From Rhodospirillaceae bacterium (lineage in GTDB: Bacteria; Pseudomonadota; Alphaproteobacteria; JAEUKQ01), in the NCBI GenBank assembly GCA_016722635.1, contig JADKIX010000003.1, positions 124,001 to 188,000 on the forward strand: a stretch of 64,000 bases of DNA. The letters are read 5' to 3'. Under the pieces are notes generated by a model, which ran no database searches, had not been told where the DNA came from, and saw nothing but the letters and a program-made list of their open reading frames with translations. Position numbers and translations under genes: made by a program. Positions 54,887 through 64,000 of the stretch are shown here, one piece after another. Every line of letters begins with the position of its first letter. Position 1 is the stretch's first letter.

Positions 54887-56281
54887 TTATAAATTTATTT
54901 CTGGATTATTCATCAGTTTCAGTAATATTCCCAATGTGGCAATTTCTTTGGTTTTAATCAAGTGTTCTATTTCTTTCATTTGCCCCTTAGGTTGGGTAGG
55001 AATATAAGATGTGTGAAAGCCTAACTTAACCGCTTCTTTTAGTCGAGCATTTATATGCCCAACGCTACGTATTTCGCCCCCTAAACCAACTTCGCCAAAA
55101 ATGACCAATTTGTCATTTACAGCCTTTTTAAGGGCGGAAGACATTAAGGCAGCTGCCACCGCTAGATCAGCGGCAGGTTCTTGGATACGTAATCCGCCTG
55201 CCACATTCAAGTAAATATCATATGCTCCAAGTGGCAACTGGCACCGAGTTTCTAAAACTGCCAGTATCATCGATAATCTCGAAGAATCCCACCCCACAAC
55301 GGAACGGCGGGGGGTTCCAAACGAGGAAGGAGATATTAACGTCTGAATTTCCATTAATACCGGCCTTGTACCCTCAACTCCAACAAAAATACAACTGCCC
55401 GCGATTGGCAAACGGTCTTTGATAAAAAGGGCTGAGGGATTGATGACTTCTTTTAAGCCAAGCTCGGTCATTTCAAAAACCCCAATTTCATCAGTCGCAC
55501 CAAAGCGGTTTTTAACCGTACGCAATATGCGGAATTGGTGATTGCGTTCTCCTTCAAAATATAATACGCAATCAACCATATGTTCCAAAACTCGTGGTCC
55601 TGCGATTGCCCCCTCTTTCGTTACGTGACCTACCAAAATTAAGCATATATCTTTTTGCTTGGCCAAACGGATCAATTCAGAAGCACAAGTCCTTACCTGC
55701 GCCACGGTACCTGGAGCAGATTCAAGCGCGTCCGTATACAATGTTTGGATTGAATCAACCACCAAGACGGATGATTTTGGCATTTTATCCATGGCTTGCA
55801 GGATAGTTTGTAATTCATTGTTAGCAGCCAACAAGATATTTCTATTGCTAATTTCCAGACGCCGGGCCCTCATCCGGATTTGTTCAATCCCCTCCTCACC
55901 TGAAATATAGTAATAAACCAGTTCTTGTTGTTGGTTATGTTGAGATAAAGCGGCCAACACTTGCAACAATAGAGTGGATTTGCCAATCCCTGGATCACCA
56001 CCGACCAGAATTGCTGAACCTTGCACCAACCCGCCACCGCATACCCGATCAAATTCGCCCAACCCACTTTCTAACCTTAAGGCTGGCACCGTAGTGCCTA
56101 CTAAATCATGAAATTGAATATTGTCAGCTTTCGTTTTAGAAAGATGTTTTTTAATTTTTCCTTGCACCGCAATGGGTGCTTCTTCTGTAATGCTATTCCA
56201 AGCACCGCATTCATCACACTTACCACCCCATTTCCGAAAACGGGTGCCGCAATTTTGGCATTGATAAACCATGGCATTCAT
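54887..56281 (-). CDS. radA: DNA repair protein RadA
   Basis: RecA-like ATPase acting in branch migration and recombination repair. The order is complete: zinc finger CQNCGTRFRKWGGKCDECG, Walker A GGDPGIGKSTLLLQ, the KNRFG motif in VKNRFGATDEIGVF, and a Lon-protease-like C-terminal domain with DIYLNVAGGLRIQEPAADLA. Length 464 residues. A second ATG (56272) is three codons in. Confidence 0.95.
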   Translation of the reverse strand: MNAMVYQCQNCGTRFRKWGGKCDECGAWNSITEEAPIAVQGKIKKHLSKTKADNIQFHDLVGTTVPALRLESGLGEFDRVCGGGLVQGSAILVGGDPGIGKSTLLLQVLAALSQHNQQQELVYYYISGEEGIEQIRMRARRLEISNRNILLAANNELQTILQAMDKMPKSSVLVVDSIQTLYTDALESAPGTVAQVRTCASELIRLAKQKDICLILVGHVTKEGAIAGPRVLEHMVDCVLYFEGERNHQFRILRTVKNRFGATDEIGVFEMTELGLKEVINPSALFIKDRLPIAGSCIFVGVEGTRPVLMEIQTLISPSSFGTPRRSVVGWDSSRLSMILAVLETRCQLPLGAYDIYLNVAGGLRIQEPAADLAVAAALMSSALKKAVNDKLVIFGEVGLGGEIRSVGHINARLKEAVKLGFHTSYIPTQPKGQMKEIEHLIKTKEIATLGILLKLMNNPEINL

Positions 56282-56300
56282 TTAATTTTTCCAGAACAAT

Positions 56301-57083
56301 TTACGAAAACATTTGACCAGGTATTTTGATTGGCCCTTCTGCACGCCCATGAATGAATTGATCAACATATTCATTATGAGAATAGTCCATTTCCCTGACA
56401 GGGCCCTGCCAAACAACTTTACCTTGATAAAGCATAATGACCCGGTGAGCAATCTTCCGCGCACTCGCCAAATCATGGGTAATTGAGACCGCTGTGGCTC
56501 CTAATTTTTGCACCGTTTGGATGATTAAATCATTGATGACAGCGCTCATAATGGGATCTAAGCCTGTGGTTGGTTCATCAAAAAACATAATTTCCGGTTT
56601 TGTCGTGATCGCGCGGGCTAATCCTACCCTTTTCTGCATGCCACCCGATAATTCTGCCGGTGACAAATCCGCAACCAACGCATCCAAACCCACCGTTTGC
56701 AAATTCTTAATTGCTTCCTGTTTTGCCTCCATCCGTGTTATTTTGGTTGTTTGCAACAAACCAAAAGCCACGTTTTCCCAAACTTTCAAACTATCAAATA
56801 AGGCTCCACCTTGAAACAACATCCCAATCTTTTTTAAATGCTTTTCCCTGGCCTTCCAAGGTTTCCCAACCATTTCTTCCCCATCGATTTTAATACTGCC
56901 TTGATCGGGCTGAAGAAGACCCAGAATACATTTTAATAATACTGATTTTCCGGTACCAGATCCCCCAATAATCACGACTGATTCACCGGGCATAATATCC
57001 ATGTCTACGCCCTGAAGAACTTCCTTCTTTCCAAAGCTTTTATATAAATTCCTGATGGAAATCTTAGATGTCAAATCGGTCAT
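56301..57083 (-). CDS. mlaF: MlaF-type ABC transporter ATP-binding protein
   Basis: ATPase of the Mla phospholipid transport system, which keeps outer-membrane lipid asymmetry. Walker A GGSGTGKSVLLK, the signature LSGGMQKRVGLARA and Walker B IMFFDEPTTGLDP are intact. The reading frame extends upstream, but the ATG at 57083 overlaps the mlaE stop by four bases and gives 260 residues, the family size. mlaD, mlaC and mlaB are not in this window. Confidence 0.93.
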   Translation of the reverse strand: MTDLTSKISIRNLYKSFGKKEVLQGVDMDIMPGESVVIIGGSGTGKSVLLKCILGLLQPDQGSIKIDGEEMVGKPWKAREKHLKKIGMLFQGGALFDSLKVWENVAFGLLQTTKITRMEAKQEAIKNLQTVGLDALVADLSPAELSGGMQKRVGLARAITTKPEIMFFDEPTTGLDPIMSAVINDLIIQTVQKLGATAVSITHDLASARKIAHRVIMLYQGKVVWQGPVREMDYSHNEYVDQFIHGRAEGPIKIPGQMFS

Positions 57084-57865
57084 ATAGCAAAGAAAGCCTC
57101 TGTTAAGAAATAGTTGAATATTAAAATAAAAATAGAACTGGCAACAACCGCTTTGGTGGTTGCCATCCCCACCCCCTGCGCCCCGCCCTTGGAATAATAT
57201 CCGTAATAACAACCCATCAATGTGATAATGAGGCCAAAAACCCCTGCCTTAACTAATCCAGAAACCACATCCATCACTTGCAAGAAACCCACTGTATTGT
57301 TTAAATAAGCCGCAGGATTAAAACCCAATTTGTAAACGCTAACCACATACCCGCCCAGCACGCCAATAATATCCGCAATTAAAACCAATAAAGGCAACGT
57401 AATCAGACCTGCAATGATTCGGGGGACAACCAAATATTTCATGGAATTGGTCGAAAGGGTTGCCAAAGCATCAATTTGCTCCGTTACACGCATCGTACCC
57501 AATTCAGCGGCAATAGCCGCACCAATCCGCCCCGCAACCATTAGCCCCGCCAAAACAGGTCCTAATTCACGGGTAATAGAAACGATAATTACGTTGGGGA
57601 TAGCGGATTCCGCCCCCCCAATCCTTGAAAAACCTGTATAACTTTGTAAAGCGAGAACCATGCCTGTAAAAATAGCAGTTAATCCCACCACCGGTAAGGA
57701 ATAAAAACCAATTTCGATCATTTGTTTGATAATTAATCGCGGATAAAAAGGCGGATATAAACAATGACCGACAGCTTTCAGGCAGAAGGTCACTAAATTT
57801 CCCAATGCCTCTAATCTGTTGATTGTTGTCCTACCTATTGATGCGGGAAACCTTTGGATAAACAC
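57080..57865 (-). CDS. mlaE: MlaE-type ABC transporter permease
   Basis: Permease of 261 residues with about five membrane segments. Conserved family blocks are IGFYSLPVVGLTAIFTGMVL, ITRELGPVLAGLMVAGRIGA and AAELGTMRVTEQIDAL. The start is GTG, eight bases after the alr stop. It forms the membrane part of the MlaEF phospholipid transporter with the next gene. Confidence 0.94.
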   Translation of the reverse strand: MFIQRFPASIGRTTINRLEALGNLVTFCLKAVGHCLYPPFYPRLIIKQMIEIGFYSLPVVGLTAIFTGMVLALQSYTGFSRIGGAESAIPNVIIVSITRELGPVLAGLMVAGRIGAAIAAELGTMRVTEQIDALATLSTNSMKYLVVPRIIAGLITLPLLVLIADIIGVLGGYVVSVYKLGFNPAAYLNNTVGFLQVMDVVSGLVKAGVFGLIITLMGCYYGYYSKGGAQGVGMATTKAVVASSIFILIFNYFLTEAFFAI

Positions 57866-57872
57866 TTGTGAT

Positions 57873-58949
57873 TTAACCTATATATTCACGTTGATACCGA
57901 TTACCAAGTGAGGTTAGCATTTCATAACTTATTGTTCCAGCAAAAGAAGCTATATCATCAATTGGTTGATGAGTACCGATCAATTCAACCTCATCCCCTT
58001 CTTGCATTAAATGTTCGGGTAATGAAGTGATATCGATCGTAATTAAATCCATGGAGATCCGTCCGATAATCGGTAATTTAAAATCCTTAAATCGCACATA
58101 CCCTTTATTGCTCAAGCTGCGCAAAATGCCATCGGCATAACCGGCAGCAATGGTTGCAAGCCGACCCGCATGGGGATATTGATAGGTGCCATTATAACCA
58201 ACCTTACAGCCCGCCCTAATTGTCCTTATTTGAATAACCGGGATTTTTAAACTGATGACTGGCAACATCGGATTTAGTTTGGTTGGCGTCGGATTGCCAC
58301 CCCATAAAGCAATACCTGGGCGCACCATATCAAAATGATAGGCTTTCCCAAGAAATATCCCAGATGATGCCGCCAACGAGAATTGGGCAGGATAAGCTTT
58401 CAATTGATTTTGACAATTTGTAAAAATATTCAATTGGTTAATATTTGAAGGATTATCAGGTTCATCGGCGCTGGCCAAATGGCTTAGGAACAAAGCAACT
58501 GGAAATGTTAAATGGGCCTTAATTTCCGTTAGTTGTTCTTGAACGAAACCTAATCGATTGATCCCGCTATCGATATGAATAACAGCTTTTGTTTTAACTG
58601 GCTGGTTTTGCAGCCAGTTTTTCCATAACTTGATTTGGCCCATTGTATTTAATACGGGAGTTAATTGGTGCGATTGGAAAAAAGATAAATTTTTAGGGGA
58701 TGGGCCATACAATATATATATCTGCACATCGTTTTTAACAAGGTTCCTTAAGATGATCCCTTCATCAACAGTGGCCACGAAAAAATGCCGGCATCCTTGA
58801 AGGTAAAGATAAGGCGCAATTTTATGAATCCCTAATCCATAGGCATCCGCTTTGACAACTGCGGCGACCACAGCAGGTTGGGCCATTTGTATGATGCGCT
58901 GATAATTTTGGCCAATGGCCGCTAGATTAATAACCAGTTTTGCTTTCAT
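57873..58949 (-). CDS. alr: alanine racemase
   Basis: PLP enzyme making D-alanine for peptidoglycan. The PLP lysine is in VVAAVVKADAYGLG, HIDSGINRLGF and AASSGIFLG follow, and the catalytic tyrosine lies in CKVGYNGTY. The metal/PLP region IGRISMDLITID is present. Length 358 residues. It lies 13 bases downstream of dnaB. Confidence 0.94.
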   Translation of the reverse strand: MKAKLVINLAAIGQNYQRIIQMAQPAVVAAVVKADAYGLGIHKIAPYLYLQGCRHFFVATVDEGIILRNLVKNDVQIYILYGPSPKNLSFFQSHQLTPVLNTMGQIKLWKNWLQNQPVKTKAVIHIDSGINRLGFVQEQLTEIKAHLTFPVALFLSHLASADEPDNPSNINQLNIFTNCQNQLKAYPAQFSLAASSGIFLGKAYHFDMVRPGIALWGGNPTPTKLNPMLPVISLKIPVIQIRTIRAGCKVGYNGTYQYPHAGRLATIAAGYADGILRSLSNKGYVRFKDFKLPIIGRISMDLITIDITSLPEHLMQEGDEVELIGTHQPIDDIASFAGTISYEMLTSLGNRYQREYIG

Positions 58950-58962
58950 TTAACTTTATATT

Positions 58963-60475
58963 TTATTTTATTTGTCTGCGTTCATTGAGAGGCTGATGTT
59001 GCCGATCCATATTACCAAAACGGGTTAATGAGCCGTCAAAGAACAATTCAACCGTACCGATTGGACCATGGCGTTGTTTCGCAATGTTAAGTTCTGCAAT
59101 ATTATGGACTTTAATGCCTCTTTCCTTCCAACGTTCATAACGAATGTTAAATTTGCCTTCATCTTCTTCGTTGCGTTGTTTCGGTTGTTCCCGCTCATGA
59201 TAATATTGCTCCCGGTAAATAAACATGACCACATCTGCATCTTGTTCGATAGAGCCTGATTCGCGTAAATCAGCCAATTGCGGCCGTTTATCTTCCCTTG
59301 TTTCCACGGCACGACTTAACTGGGAAAGGGCAAGAACAGGCACGTTTAATTCTTTGGCAACCGCTTTCAACCCCCCTAGTTATTTCTGAAACTTCTTGAA
59401 CTCGGTTATCAGATCTGACGGGCCCTGAGGATTGCATTAATTGTAAATAATCGATCACGATTAGGCCGAGCCCATATTGTCTTTTAACCCTTCTTGCACG
59501 GGTACGAAGAGAGGCTACACTTAAGGCAGGTGTGTCGTCTATGTACAAATTTAATTTGTTCAATTGCTTTGAGACTTCAATTATTTTCAGAAAATCATCG
59601 CCTTTAATATCGCCACGGCGAATACGATCCGAAGAAATTTCGCTTCTTTCGGCTAAGATTCGGGTCGCTAACTGCTCAGATGACATTTCGAGGGAGAAAA
59701 ACAAGGTGACAGCACCGGCGGATGTGGGATCTACACCTTTTTTATCACCAGGTTCTAGCTTATATGCCTCAACCGCATTAACCGCAATATTCATTGCTAA
59801 TGCCGTTTTACCCATCGATGGCCGACCTGCTAAGATAATCAAATCGGAGGGATGCAATCCCCCTAGCTTGCGATCAAGATCAACTAATCCAGTGGTAACA
59901 CCAGCAATTTTGCTAGTCCTACTGGCAGCGGCTTCCGCCGTTTTAATCGCATTATTTAAGGAAATGTAAAAAGGTTGAGCTTTAGATTCAATTTGACCGG
60001 TTTCTGCCAAGCTATATAAATTTTGCTCAGCCATCTCAATCTGCTTATGGGCGTTTTTTTCAGGCTCTTGAAAAGAAAAAGCCTGATTAACTACTTTTTC
60101 TCCAACATCAATGAGTTGTCGGCGGATGAACAAATCTTGAATTTGGCGCGCGAAATCTTCCGCATTAATAATACTAATGACGGAGTCTTTTAATTGGGTT
60201 AGATATTTGGATCCACCCTGGCCCTTTAAAACCTCATCTTGGTCGAATTGGTTTTTTAAAGTCATGACATCGGCGATTTGTCCGCTTTGGATTAAACGGC
60301 CAATAGCCTGATATATTCGTCCATGCAAAGGATCAGAAAAATGCTCAACTTTAAGAAATTCGGCAATTTTCTCATATACTAGGTTATTGACTAGCAAGGC
60401 CCCCAAAAATGCTTGCTCAATCTCATAATTAATTGGCAGATCTCTATCTTTCGTCAAGGGTGCTTGCTCTTTCAT
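58963..60475 (-). pseudogene. dnaB: replicative DNA helicase, split by a one-base frameshift
   Basis: The 5' part contains the DnaB N-terminal domain (PINYEIEQAFLGALLVNN), Walker A AGRPSMGKTALAMNIA and IVIDYLQLM. It shifts frame after VQEVSEITRG. The 3' frame picks up exactly with KAVAKELNVPVLALSQLSRA and ends with SLTRFGNMDR. The join lies in a run of six G (plus-strand C6 at 59371-59376); five G would give one continuous protein of about 503 residues. DnaB is essential and single-copy in bacteria, so a sequencing error or slippage rescue is more likely than loss. AGGGG lies six bases before the ATG at 60475. Confidence 0.92.
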
Positions 60476-60523
60476 CAATAACCCCTACAGGTAGATTTTT
60501 ACCTTATAAACATTCGTTGCGCT

Positions 60524-60563
60524 AATAATAATGGCAGATTACCCATATTGGACAATCTGCCAT
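60524..60563 (-). terminator. terminator of the rpsF-rpsR-rplI operon
   Basis: ATGGCAGATT (60531-60540) and AATCTGCCAT (60554-60563) form a perfect ten-base stem with a 13-base loop, 18 bases after the rplI stop on the minus strand, followed by TATTATTAG. The U run is broken, so strength is moderate. Confidence 0.65.
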
Positions 60564-60580
60564 CAATAATGTAGCAGTTT

Positions 60581-61162
60581 TTAAGCTTCTGTCGTTTCTT
60601 CTTCAGCTTTTTCTTCAGTTTCTTCCAAAACAAACTCGTTTTGGATGTTACTTGCTTCTTTGCGATCACTGTTCCTAGGGATATAGCCGCCATTTTTCTG
60701 TTGCGCGGCAGCCTCTTCTAAGGATTGGGCAATATTAGCTGTTGCTTCAATTTTGACTTCGGGATGCAGTTGCACCTGGATAGGATATAAGCCAAGGGCT
60801 TTAATTGATTTATTCAAAACAATCTGTCTTTTATCGACGGTAAATCCCATTTCAACAATAGCATTGGCTAAATCACGCACCGTGACCGAACCATATAACT
60901 GACCAGATTCACCGGCTTGGCGGACAACCACTACCGTAAGATTTTGCATTTTTGCAGCAACTTTTTCTGCTTCTTGCTTACGCTGTAAATTCGTGGCTTC
61001 TAATTGTTGGCGCTGCCCTTTAAAGAATTCCAGATTTTTATCTGTCGCCCGCAATGCCTTTTTCCTGGGCAATAAAAAATTCCTGGCAAAGCCAGCCTTA
61101 ACATTAACCACTTCGCCCATTTGGCCAAGCTTTTCAACACGTTCTAAAAGAATAATTTGCAT
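60581..61162 (-). CDS. rplI: 50S ribosomal protein L9
   Basis: Binds 23S rRNA near the L1 stalk. The N-terminal domain MQIILLERVEKLGQMGEVV and GFARNFLLPRKKA is canonical, followed by the long helix and the C-terminal domain. A charged tail of about 40 residues (rich in Glu/Lys, EETEEKAEEETTEA) extends beyond the usual end, which is common in Alphaproteobacteria. Length 193 residues. Confidence 0.96.
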   Translation of the reverse strand: MQIILLERVEKLGQMGEVVNVKAGFARNFLLPRKKALRATDKNLEFFKGQRQQLEATNLQRKQEAEKVAAKMQNLTVVVVRQAGESGQLYGSVTVRDLANAIVEMGFTVDKRQIVLNKSIKALGLYPIQVQLHPEVKIEATANIAQSLEEAAAQQKNGGYIPRNSDRKEASNIQNEFVLEETEEKAEEETTEA

Positions 61163-61176
61163 ATTATCACCCTTAC

Positions 61177-61464
61177 TTATTTCACGACATATGGCAGTAA
61201 GGCTAAAAAGCGGGAACGTTTGATAGCCTGGGATAACACACGTTGCTTCTTACAAGAAACTGCACTAATCCGACTGGGGACGATTTTCCCCCGTTCGGAC
61301 ACAAATTTTTGAAGCAACCGCACATCTTTATAATCAATCTTCGGTGCTTTATCGCCTGAAAAAGGACATATTTTCCGACGACGGAAAAACGGACGTCGGG
61401 TGTTGCCACCTTCGCGACCACCGGATTGGCTTGAATAATCTTCTTGTTGTGGTGCCGGTTTCAT
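61177..61464 (-). CDS. rpsR: 30S ribosomal protein S18
   Basis: A 95-residue ribosomal protein that pairs with S6. The core CPFSGDKAPKIDYKDVRLLQKF and SRISAVSCKKQRVLSQAIKRSRFLA (family block, quoted in part here) are clear; the N-terminal 30 residues form a basic, Gly/Arg-rich extension. Its start overlaps the rpsF stop by four bases. Confidence 0.95.
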   Translation of the reverse strand: MKPAPQQEDYSSQSGGREGGNTRRPFFRRRKICPFSGDKAPKIDYKDVRLLQKFVSERGKIVPSRISAVSCKKQRVLSQAIKRSRFLALLPYVVK

Positions 61465-61880
61465 GAATTTTCTCCGCTATCGATAAGGTTGATTTCCGTT
61501 TCAGAATCAGCGTTTTCAGAGCGAGGTTTAAATGAACCTTCCCGTGAATATTCACGGTTACGGCTTTGCATCATTGCCGATGGCTCGGTTTCCAATTCTT
61601 CGACCTTTATGGTTAAATGACGCAGCAAATCTTCACTTAAACCCATGTTGCGCTCCATTTCCAAAATGGCCGCTGGCGGGGCATCTAAATTAAAAAGAAC
61701 ATAGTGACCTTTTTTATTCTTCTTAATTGCATAAGCAAGATTCCTCAATCCCCAATATTCTTTCTTTGTTACTTGGCCACCTTGGGTGGTAACAATTGAC
61801 GAAAAACGCTCAACCAAACTATCAACTTGTGAAGTTGTTAGATCTTGGCGGGCAATAAAAATATTCTCATATAAAGCCAT
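61461..61880 (-). CDS. rpsF: 30S ribosomal protein S6
   Basis: Binds 16S rRNA with S18. YENIFIARQDLTTSQVDSLV, GLRNLAYAIKKNKKGHYVLF (in two parts) and the LLRHLTIKVEE region are diagnostic. The 139-residue length includes an acidic C-terminal tail of about 40 residues. First gene of the rpsF-rpsR-rplI group. Confidence 0.95.
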   Translation of the reverse strand: MALYENIFIARQDLTTSQVDSLVERFSSIVTTQGGQVTKKEYWGLRNLAYAIKKNKKGHYVLFNLDAPPAAILEMERNMGLSEDLLRHLTIKVEELETEPSAMMQSRNREYSREGSFKPRSENADSETEINLIDSGENS

Positions 61881-62068
61881 AAAATCTCCCTATGGATTGT
61901 GTTCAATCTGATTTTTACAGATATAGCCAATTAGATAATTATATACATACTGGCAAGGAGCTAAAATAATTAGCAGCACCGCAGGGTAACGATTTGCTTT
62001 TCATAAAGCAAGGATAAAAACGGCCTATATTATTTAATTTGATTTTTGTCAAAAAGAACAAAAGCTAT

Positions 62069-63418
62069 TTAACGAAGTCTTTTCGTGAATCGCAACCTGA
62101 TCGGCACACCACGCATATCAAATTCATCCCGCAATCTGTTCACAAGATATTTTTGATAGGATTCCGGAAGATTTTCTGTCAGGTTTGATAATATCATGAG
62201 TGTTGGCGGGCGGGTACTGGTTTGTTTAATAGCCTTAATATTCCATTGACGCCGGCTTACAAGCGGTGGCGGCATATTATCAATTGATTGACCCAACCAT
62301 TGATTTAGTTGTTGATTCGTGAAAGACATGTTCCAAACATCGTAAATCTGAATAACTTCTTGAAGCAATAATTCTAAATTAAAAGAGGTTTTTGCTGAAA
62401 CAGGCACAAAACGTATCCCCCTGCTCTGAGGAAGAGAATTTTCTAATTTTTTACGGAAATTAACCATAAAACTATTCTTGTCGGAAATAAGATCCCATTT
62501 ATTTAAAGCAATAATAAGGGCTTTGCCTTCTTTCTCCGCTTGATTAGCGATTGATAAATCTTGTCCTTCCAATCCCGAATTAATATCAACAACCAGGACA
62601 ACAATATTTGCTTGTTTAATGGCTTTTTCAGTTTCGTCAGTTGAAATTCTCTCAAGTTCATCAAGAACTTTTGCCTTTTTCCGTAACCCGGCTGTATCGA
62701 TTAATTCCAATTGATGACCACGATAGTTCCATTTTAGCCAAATGGTATCCCGGGTTGTTCCTGCTTCCGGGCTGGTAATAAGCCTTTCTTCTTTAAGAAA
62801 GGCATTAATTAAGCTCGATTTACCAACATTCGGCCTACCAATAATGGCTAATTTAATTGGAAAAACTTTTTTTTCTTCAGCGTTCAGTGCAATCGATAAA
62901 GAAGGGGAAGCTGTTAAGAATTTTTGATAACCTTGATAAATTGTCTGGTAAAGATCTGCTAAGCCAAGGCCGTGCTCTGCCGAAACAAACAACCCTTCCC
63001 CTAAACCAAGGTTATTTAAAGAGGATATTAAATCCGGGTCTATTTTTCCTTCAATTTTGTTGGCAACCGCGCGGATCGGCTTTGAAAGTTTCCGTAACCG
63101 GTTAGCAATATCCCTATCCTCACCAATGACCCCCACCCGGCCGTCAACAACAAATAGTATTAAATCTACATTCTTTAAAACATCCCAGCTAATCGTTTGG
63201 GCTTTAGCAGATAAGGGGCTAGAAAAATGATTTTGGAAACCAGCCGTATCAACCAGTTTAAACTCCATATCCCCCCAACTGACAGTTTCTTCTTGCCAGT
63301 CACGGGTAACGCCCGGCTGATCATATACAATGGCGGCTTTATGGCCAACTAATCTATTAAAAAGTGTCGACTTGCCGACATTCGGTCTGCCAACGATGGC
63401 AACAGTAAAATGAGTCAT
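62069..63418 (-). CDS. der: ribosome biogenesis GTPase Der (EngA)
   Basis: Two tandem GTPase domains needed for 50S assembly. Each has its own P-loop (GRPNVGKSTLFNRL near residue 9 and GRPNVGKSSLINAFL near residue 193), switch II motifs DTAGF and DTAGL, and the second domain has NKWD. A KH-like C-terminal domain ends MRGVPIRLRF. Length 449 residues. It follows bamB, the usual order. Confidence 0.96.
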   Translation of the reverse strand: MTHFTVAIVGRPNVGKSTLFNRLVGHKAAIVYDQPGVTRDWQEETVSWGDMEFKLVDTAGFQNHFSSPLSAKAQTISWDVLKNVDLILFVVDGRVGVIGEDRDIANRLRKLSKPIRAVANKIEGKIDPDLISSLNNLGLGEGLFVSAEHGLGLADLYQTIYQGYQKFLTASPSLSIALNAEEKKVFPIKLAIIGRPNVGKSSLINAFLKEERLITSPEAGTTRDTIWLKWNYRGHQLELIDTAGLRKKAKVLDELERISTDETEKAIKQANIVVLVVDINSGLEGQDLSIANQAEKEGKALIIALNKWDLISDKNSFMVNFRKKLENSLPQSRGIRFVPVSAKTSFNLELLLQEVIQIYDVWNMSFTNQQLNQWLGQSIDNMPPPLVSRRQWNIKAIKQTSTRPPTLMILSNLTENLPESYQKYLVNRLRDEFDMRGVPIRLRFTKRLR

Positions 63419-63570
63419 GTATGGTATGGGTGAATGTCCGTTAAATTATTAAAATATAAAGGTAATTTCATTTACTTGTTTTGGCAAGAAACTGTGGTCG
63501 CAACATAATAATGACTATTTAGCACCCACCCGCAAAGCTAGTTTTTATAATTTATTGCTCCGCAAAACAT

Positions 63571-64000
63571 TTATTTAAAAGCTATGATAGTGCCATTCTT
63601 CATTGTTAATAACATAATGTTGTTAACAATAATCGGAGCCATAACGAATCCATTATTGATTTTTTGCTTTGATATCAAATGGCCATCTTGGGGAGAAAGA
63701 TAAAGAATTTCCCCAACCGAATTGGTGATGATAAGATTTTCCTGTGCAATAACCGGCCCAAACCACTGAATATCCTGCCGTGTCTGTTTTTTATCCAAAA
63801 AATCAGGCAAAGATTTAGACCAATAGACGCGCCCACTGCCACGTTGAACAGCCAGCAATTCCTTACGGTCAGTTAAAATAAACAAATGATCCCCTGCTAT
63901 CCAAGGCGTCTGGTCAGAGCCAATCTGCAATTCCCACTGACGCCCTCCCCGTATGAGATCAAAAGCTACCAATAACGAATTATGGTTAATGACCAGTACT
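63571..64000 (-). CDS. bamB: outer membrane protein assembly factor BamB, partial (5' end beyond window)
   Basis: The visible 142 codons encode the C-terminal part of a PQQ-type beta-propeller; the frame stays open to the window edge, and the true start lies beyond it. Repeat blocks such as QTPWIAGDHLFILTDRKEL, SGRVYWSKSLP and SVGEILYLSPQDGHLIS fit alphaproteobacterial BamB, a lipoprotein of the Bam machine. der follows 152 bases downstream, the standard pairing. Confidence 0.85.
   Translation of the reverse strand, partial: VLVINHNSLLVAFDLIRGGRQWELQIGSDQTPWIAGDHLFILTDRKELLAVQRGSGRVYWSKSLPDFLDKKQTRQDIQWFGPVIAQENLIITNSVGEILYLSPQDGHLISKQKINNGFVMAPIIVNNIMLLTMKNGTIIAFK

Noticed and set aside
1..64000. 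CRISPR arrays, insertion sequences and rRNA genes
   Set aside because: No regularly spaced repeats, transposase frames or rRNA sequence were recognised anywhere in the window.

Overview
The window is a gene-dense stretch of an AT-rich alphaproteobacterial chromosome. The evidence is gene content and gene order: eno-ftsB-pdhA-pdhB(lipoyl)-pdhC-lpd-lipA-COQ10, the cell-cycle pair chpT-ctrA, tRNA-Leu-tig-clpP, tmk-holB-metG-tatD-MBL, dnaB-alr with radA-cvpA nearby, fabD-fabG-acpP-fabF-mltG, rpsF-rpsR-rplI, der-bamB, bolA-grxD, and a zeta-type F1-ATPase inhibitor (DUF1476). The AT bias and several apparently missing biosynthetic genes suggest a reduced, possibly host-associated lineage (Holosporales-like would fit). 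That placement is inference, and no rRNA is present to test it.

Layout. 0.1-9 kb: surA, ksgA, a DUF2066 protein, an AI-2E/PerM-type membrane protein, the DnaA-like regulator hdaA, and the polyphosphate pair ppk-ppx. 9-17.4 kb: enolase, ftsB, the whole pyruvate dehydrogenase complex, lipoate synthase and a COQ10/RatA START protein. 17.5-25 kb: chpT, ctrA, bifunctional NAD(P)HX repair enzyme, tRNA-Leu(UAG), trigger factor, ClpP and a Tat-exported PhoX phosphatase. 25.3-34.2 kb, minus strand: carbonic anhydrase, host-attachment-family protein, the tmk-holB-metG-tatD-MBL block, SCP-x-type thiolase and dihydroorotase. 34.4-40.4 kb: an outer-membrane barrel protein, ygfZ, terC, a decayed integrase tail abutting tRNA-Val(GAC), and the cobalamin genes cobB (broken) and cobA. 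40.6-43.3 kb: a bufferin-type metallophore operon with two tandem precursors, an MNIO (DUF692) enzyme, its DUF2063 partner and a DoxX membrane protein. 43.3-49 kb: CinA-domain protein, map, radC, purB, zeta inhibitor (frameshifted), bolA, grxD and an SDR. 49-64 kb, minus strand: mltG, fatty-acid synthesis genes, SDR, cvpA, radA, mlaF-mlaE, alr, dnaB (frameshifted), rplI-rpsR-rpsF, der and the 3' part of bamB.

How the genes work together. The window covers central carbon flow into acetyl-CoA (enolase, PDH, lipoylation), fatty-acid elongation, envelope upkeep (SurA, BamB, MlaEF, MltG, Alr), replication (HolB, DnaB, HdaA, Tmk) and the ChpT-CtrA phosphorelay. PPK, PPX and PhoX form a phosphate theme. 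The most distinctive element is the bufferin cluster: both precursors share the exact pattern C-x10-C-x6-C-x20-C, but one carries an ordinary signal peptide and the other a lipobox, so one product may be periplasmic and the other membrane-anchored.

Two other points deserve attention. Four conserved genes (pdhB, cobB, zeta inhibitor, dnaB) are each broken by what looks like a single-base indel, three of them in homopolymer runs; this could be sequencing error, transcript slippage or true decay. Purine genes usually found at three separate places (beside DUF2066, between cvpA and the SDR, between the zeta gene and bolA) are absent here while purB remains, which suggests loss of de novo IMP synthesis with AMP salvage kept. 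No rRNA, CRISPR array or intact insertion sequence was seen.
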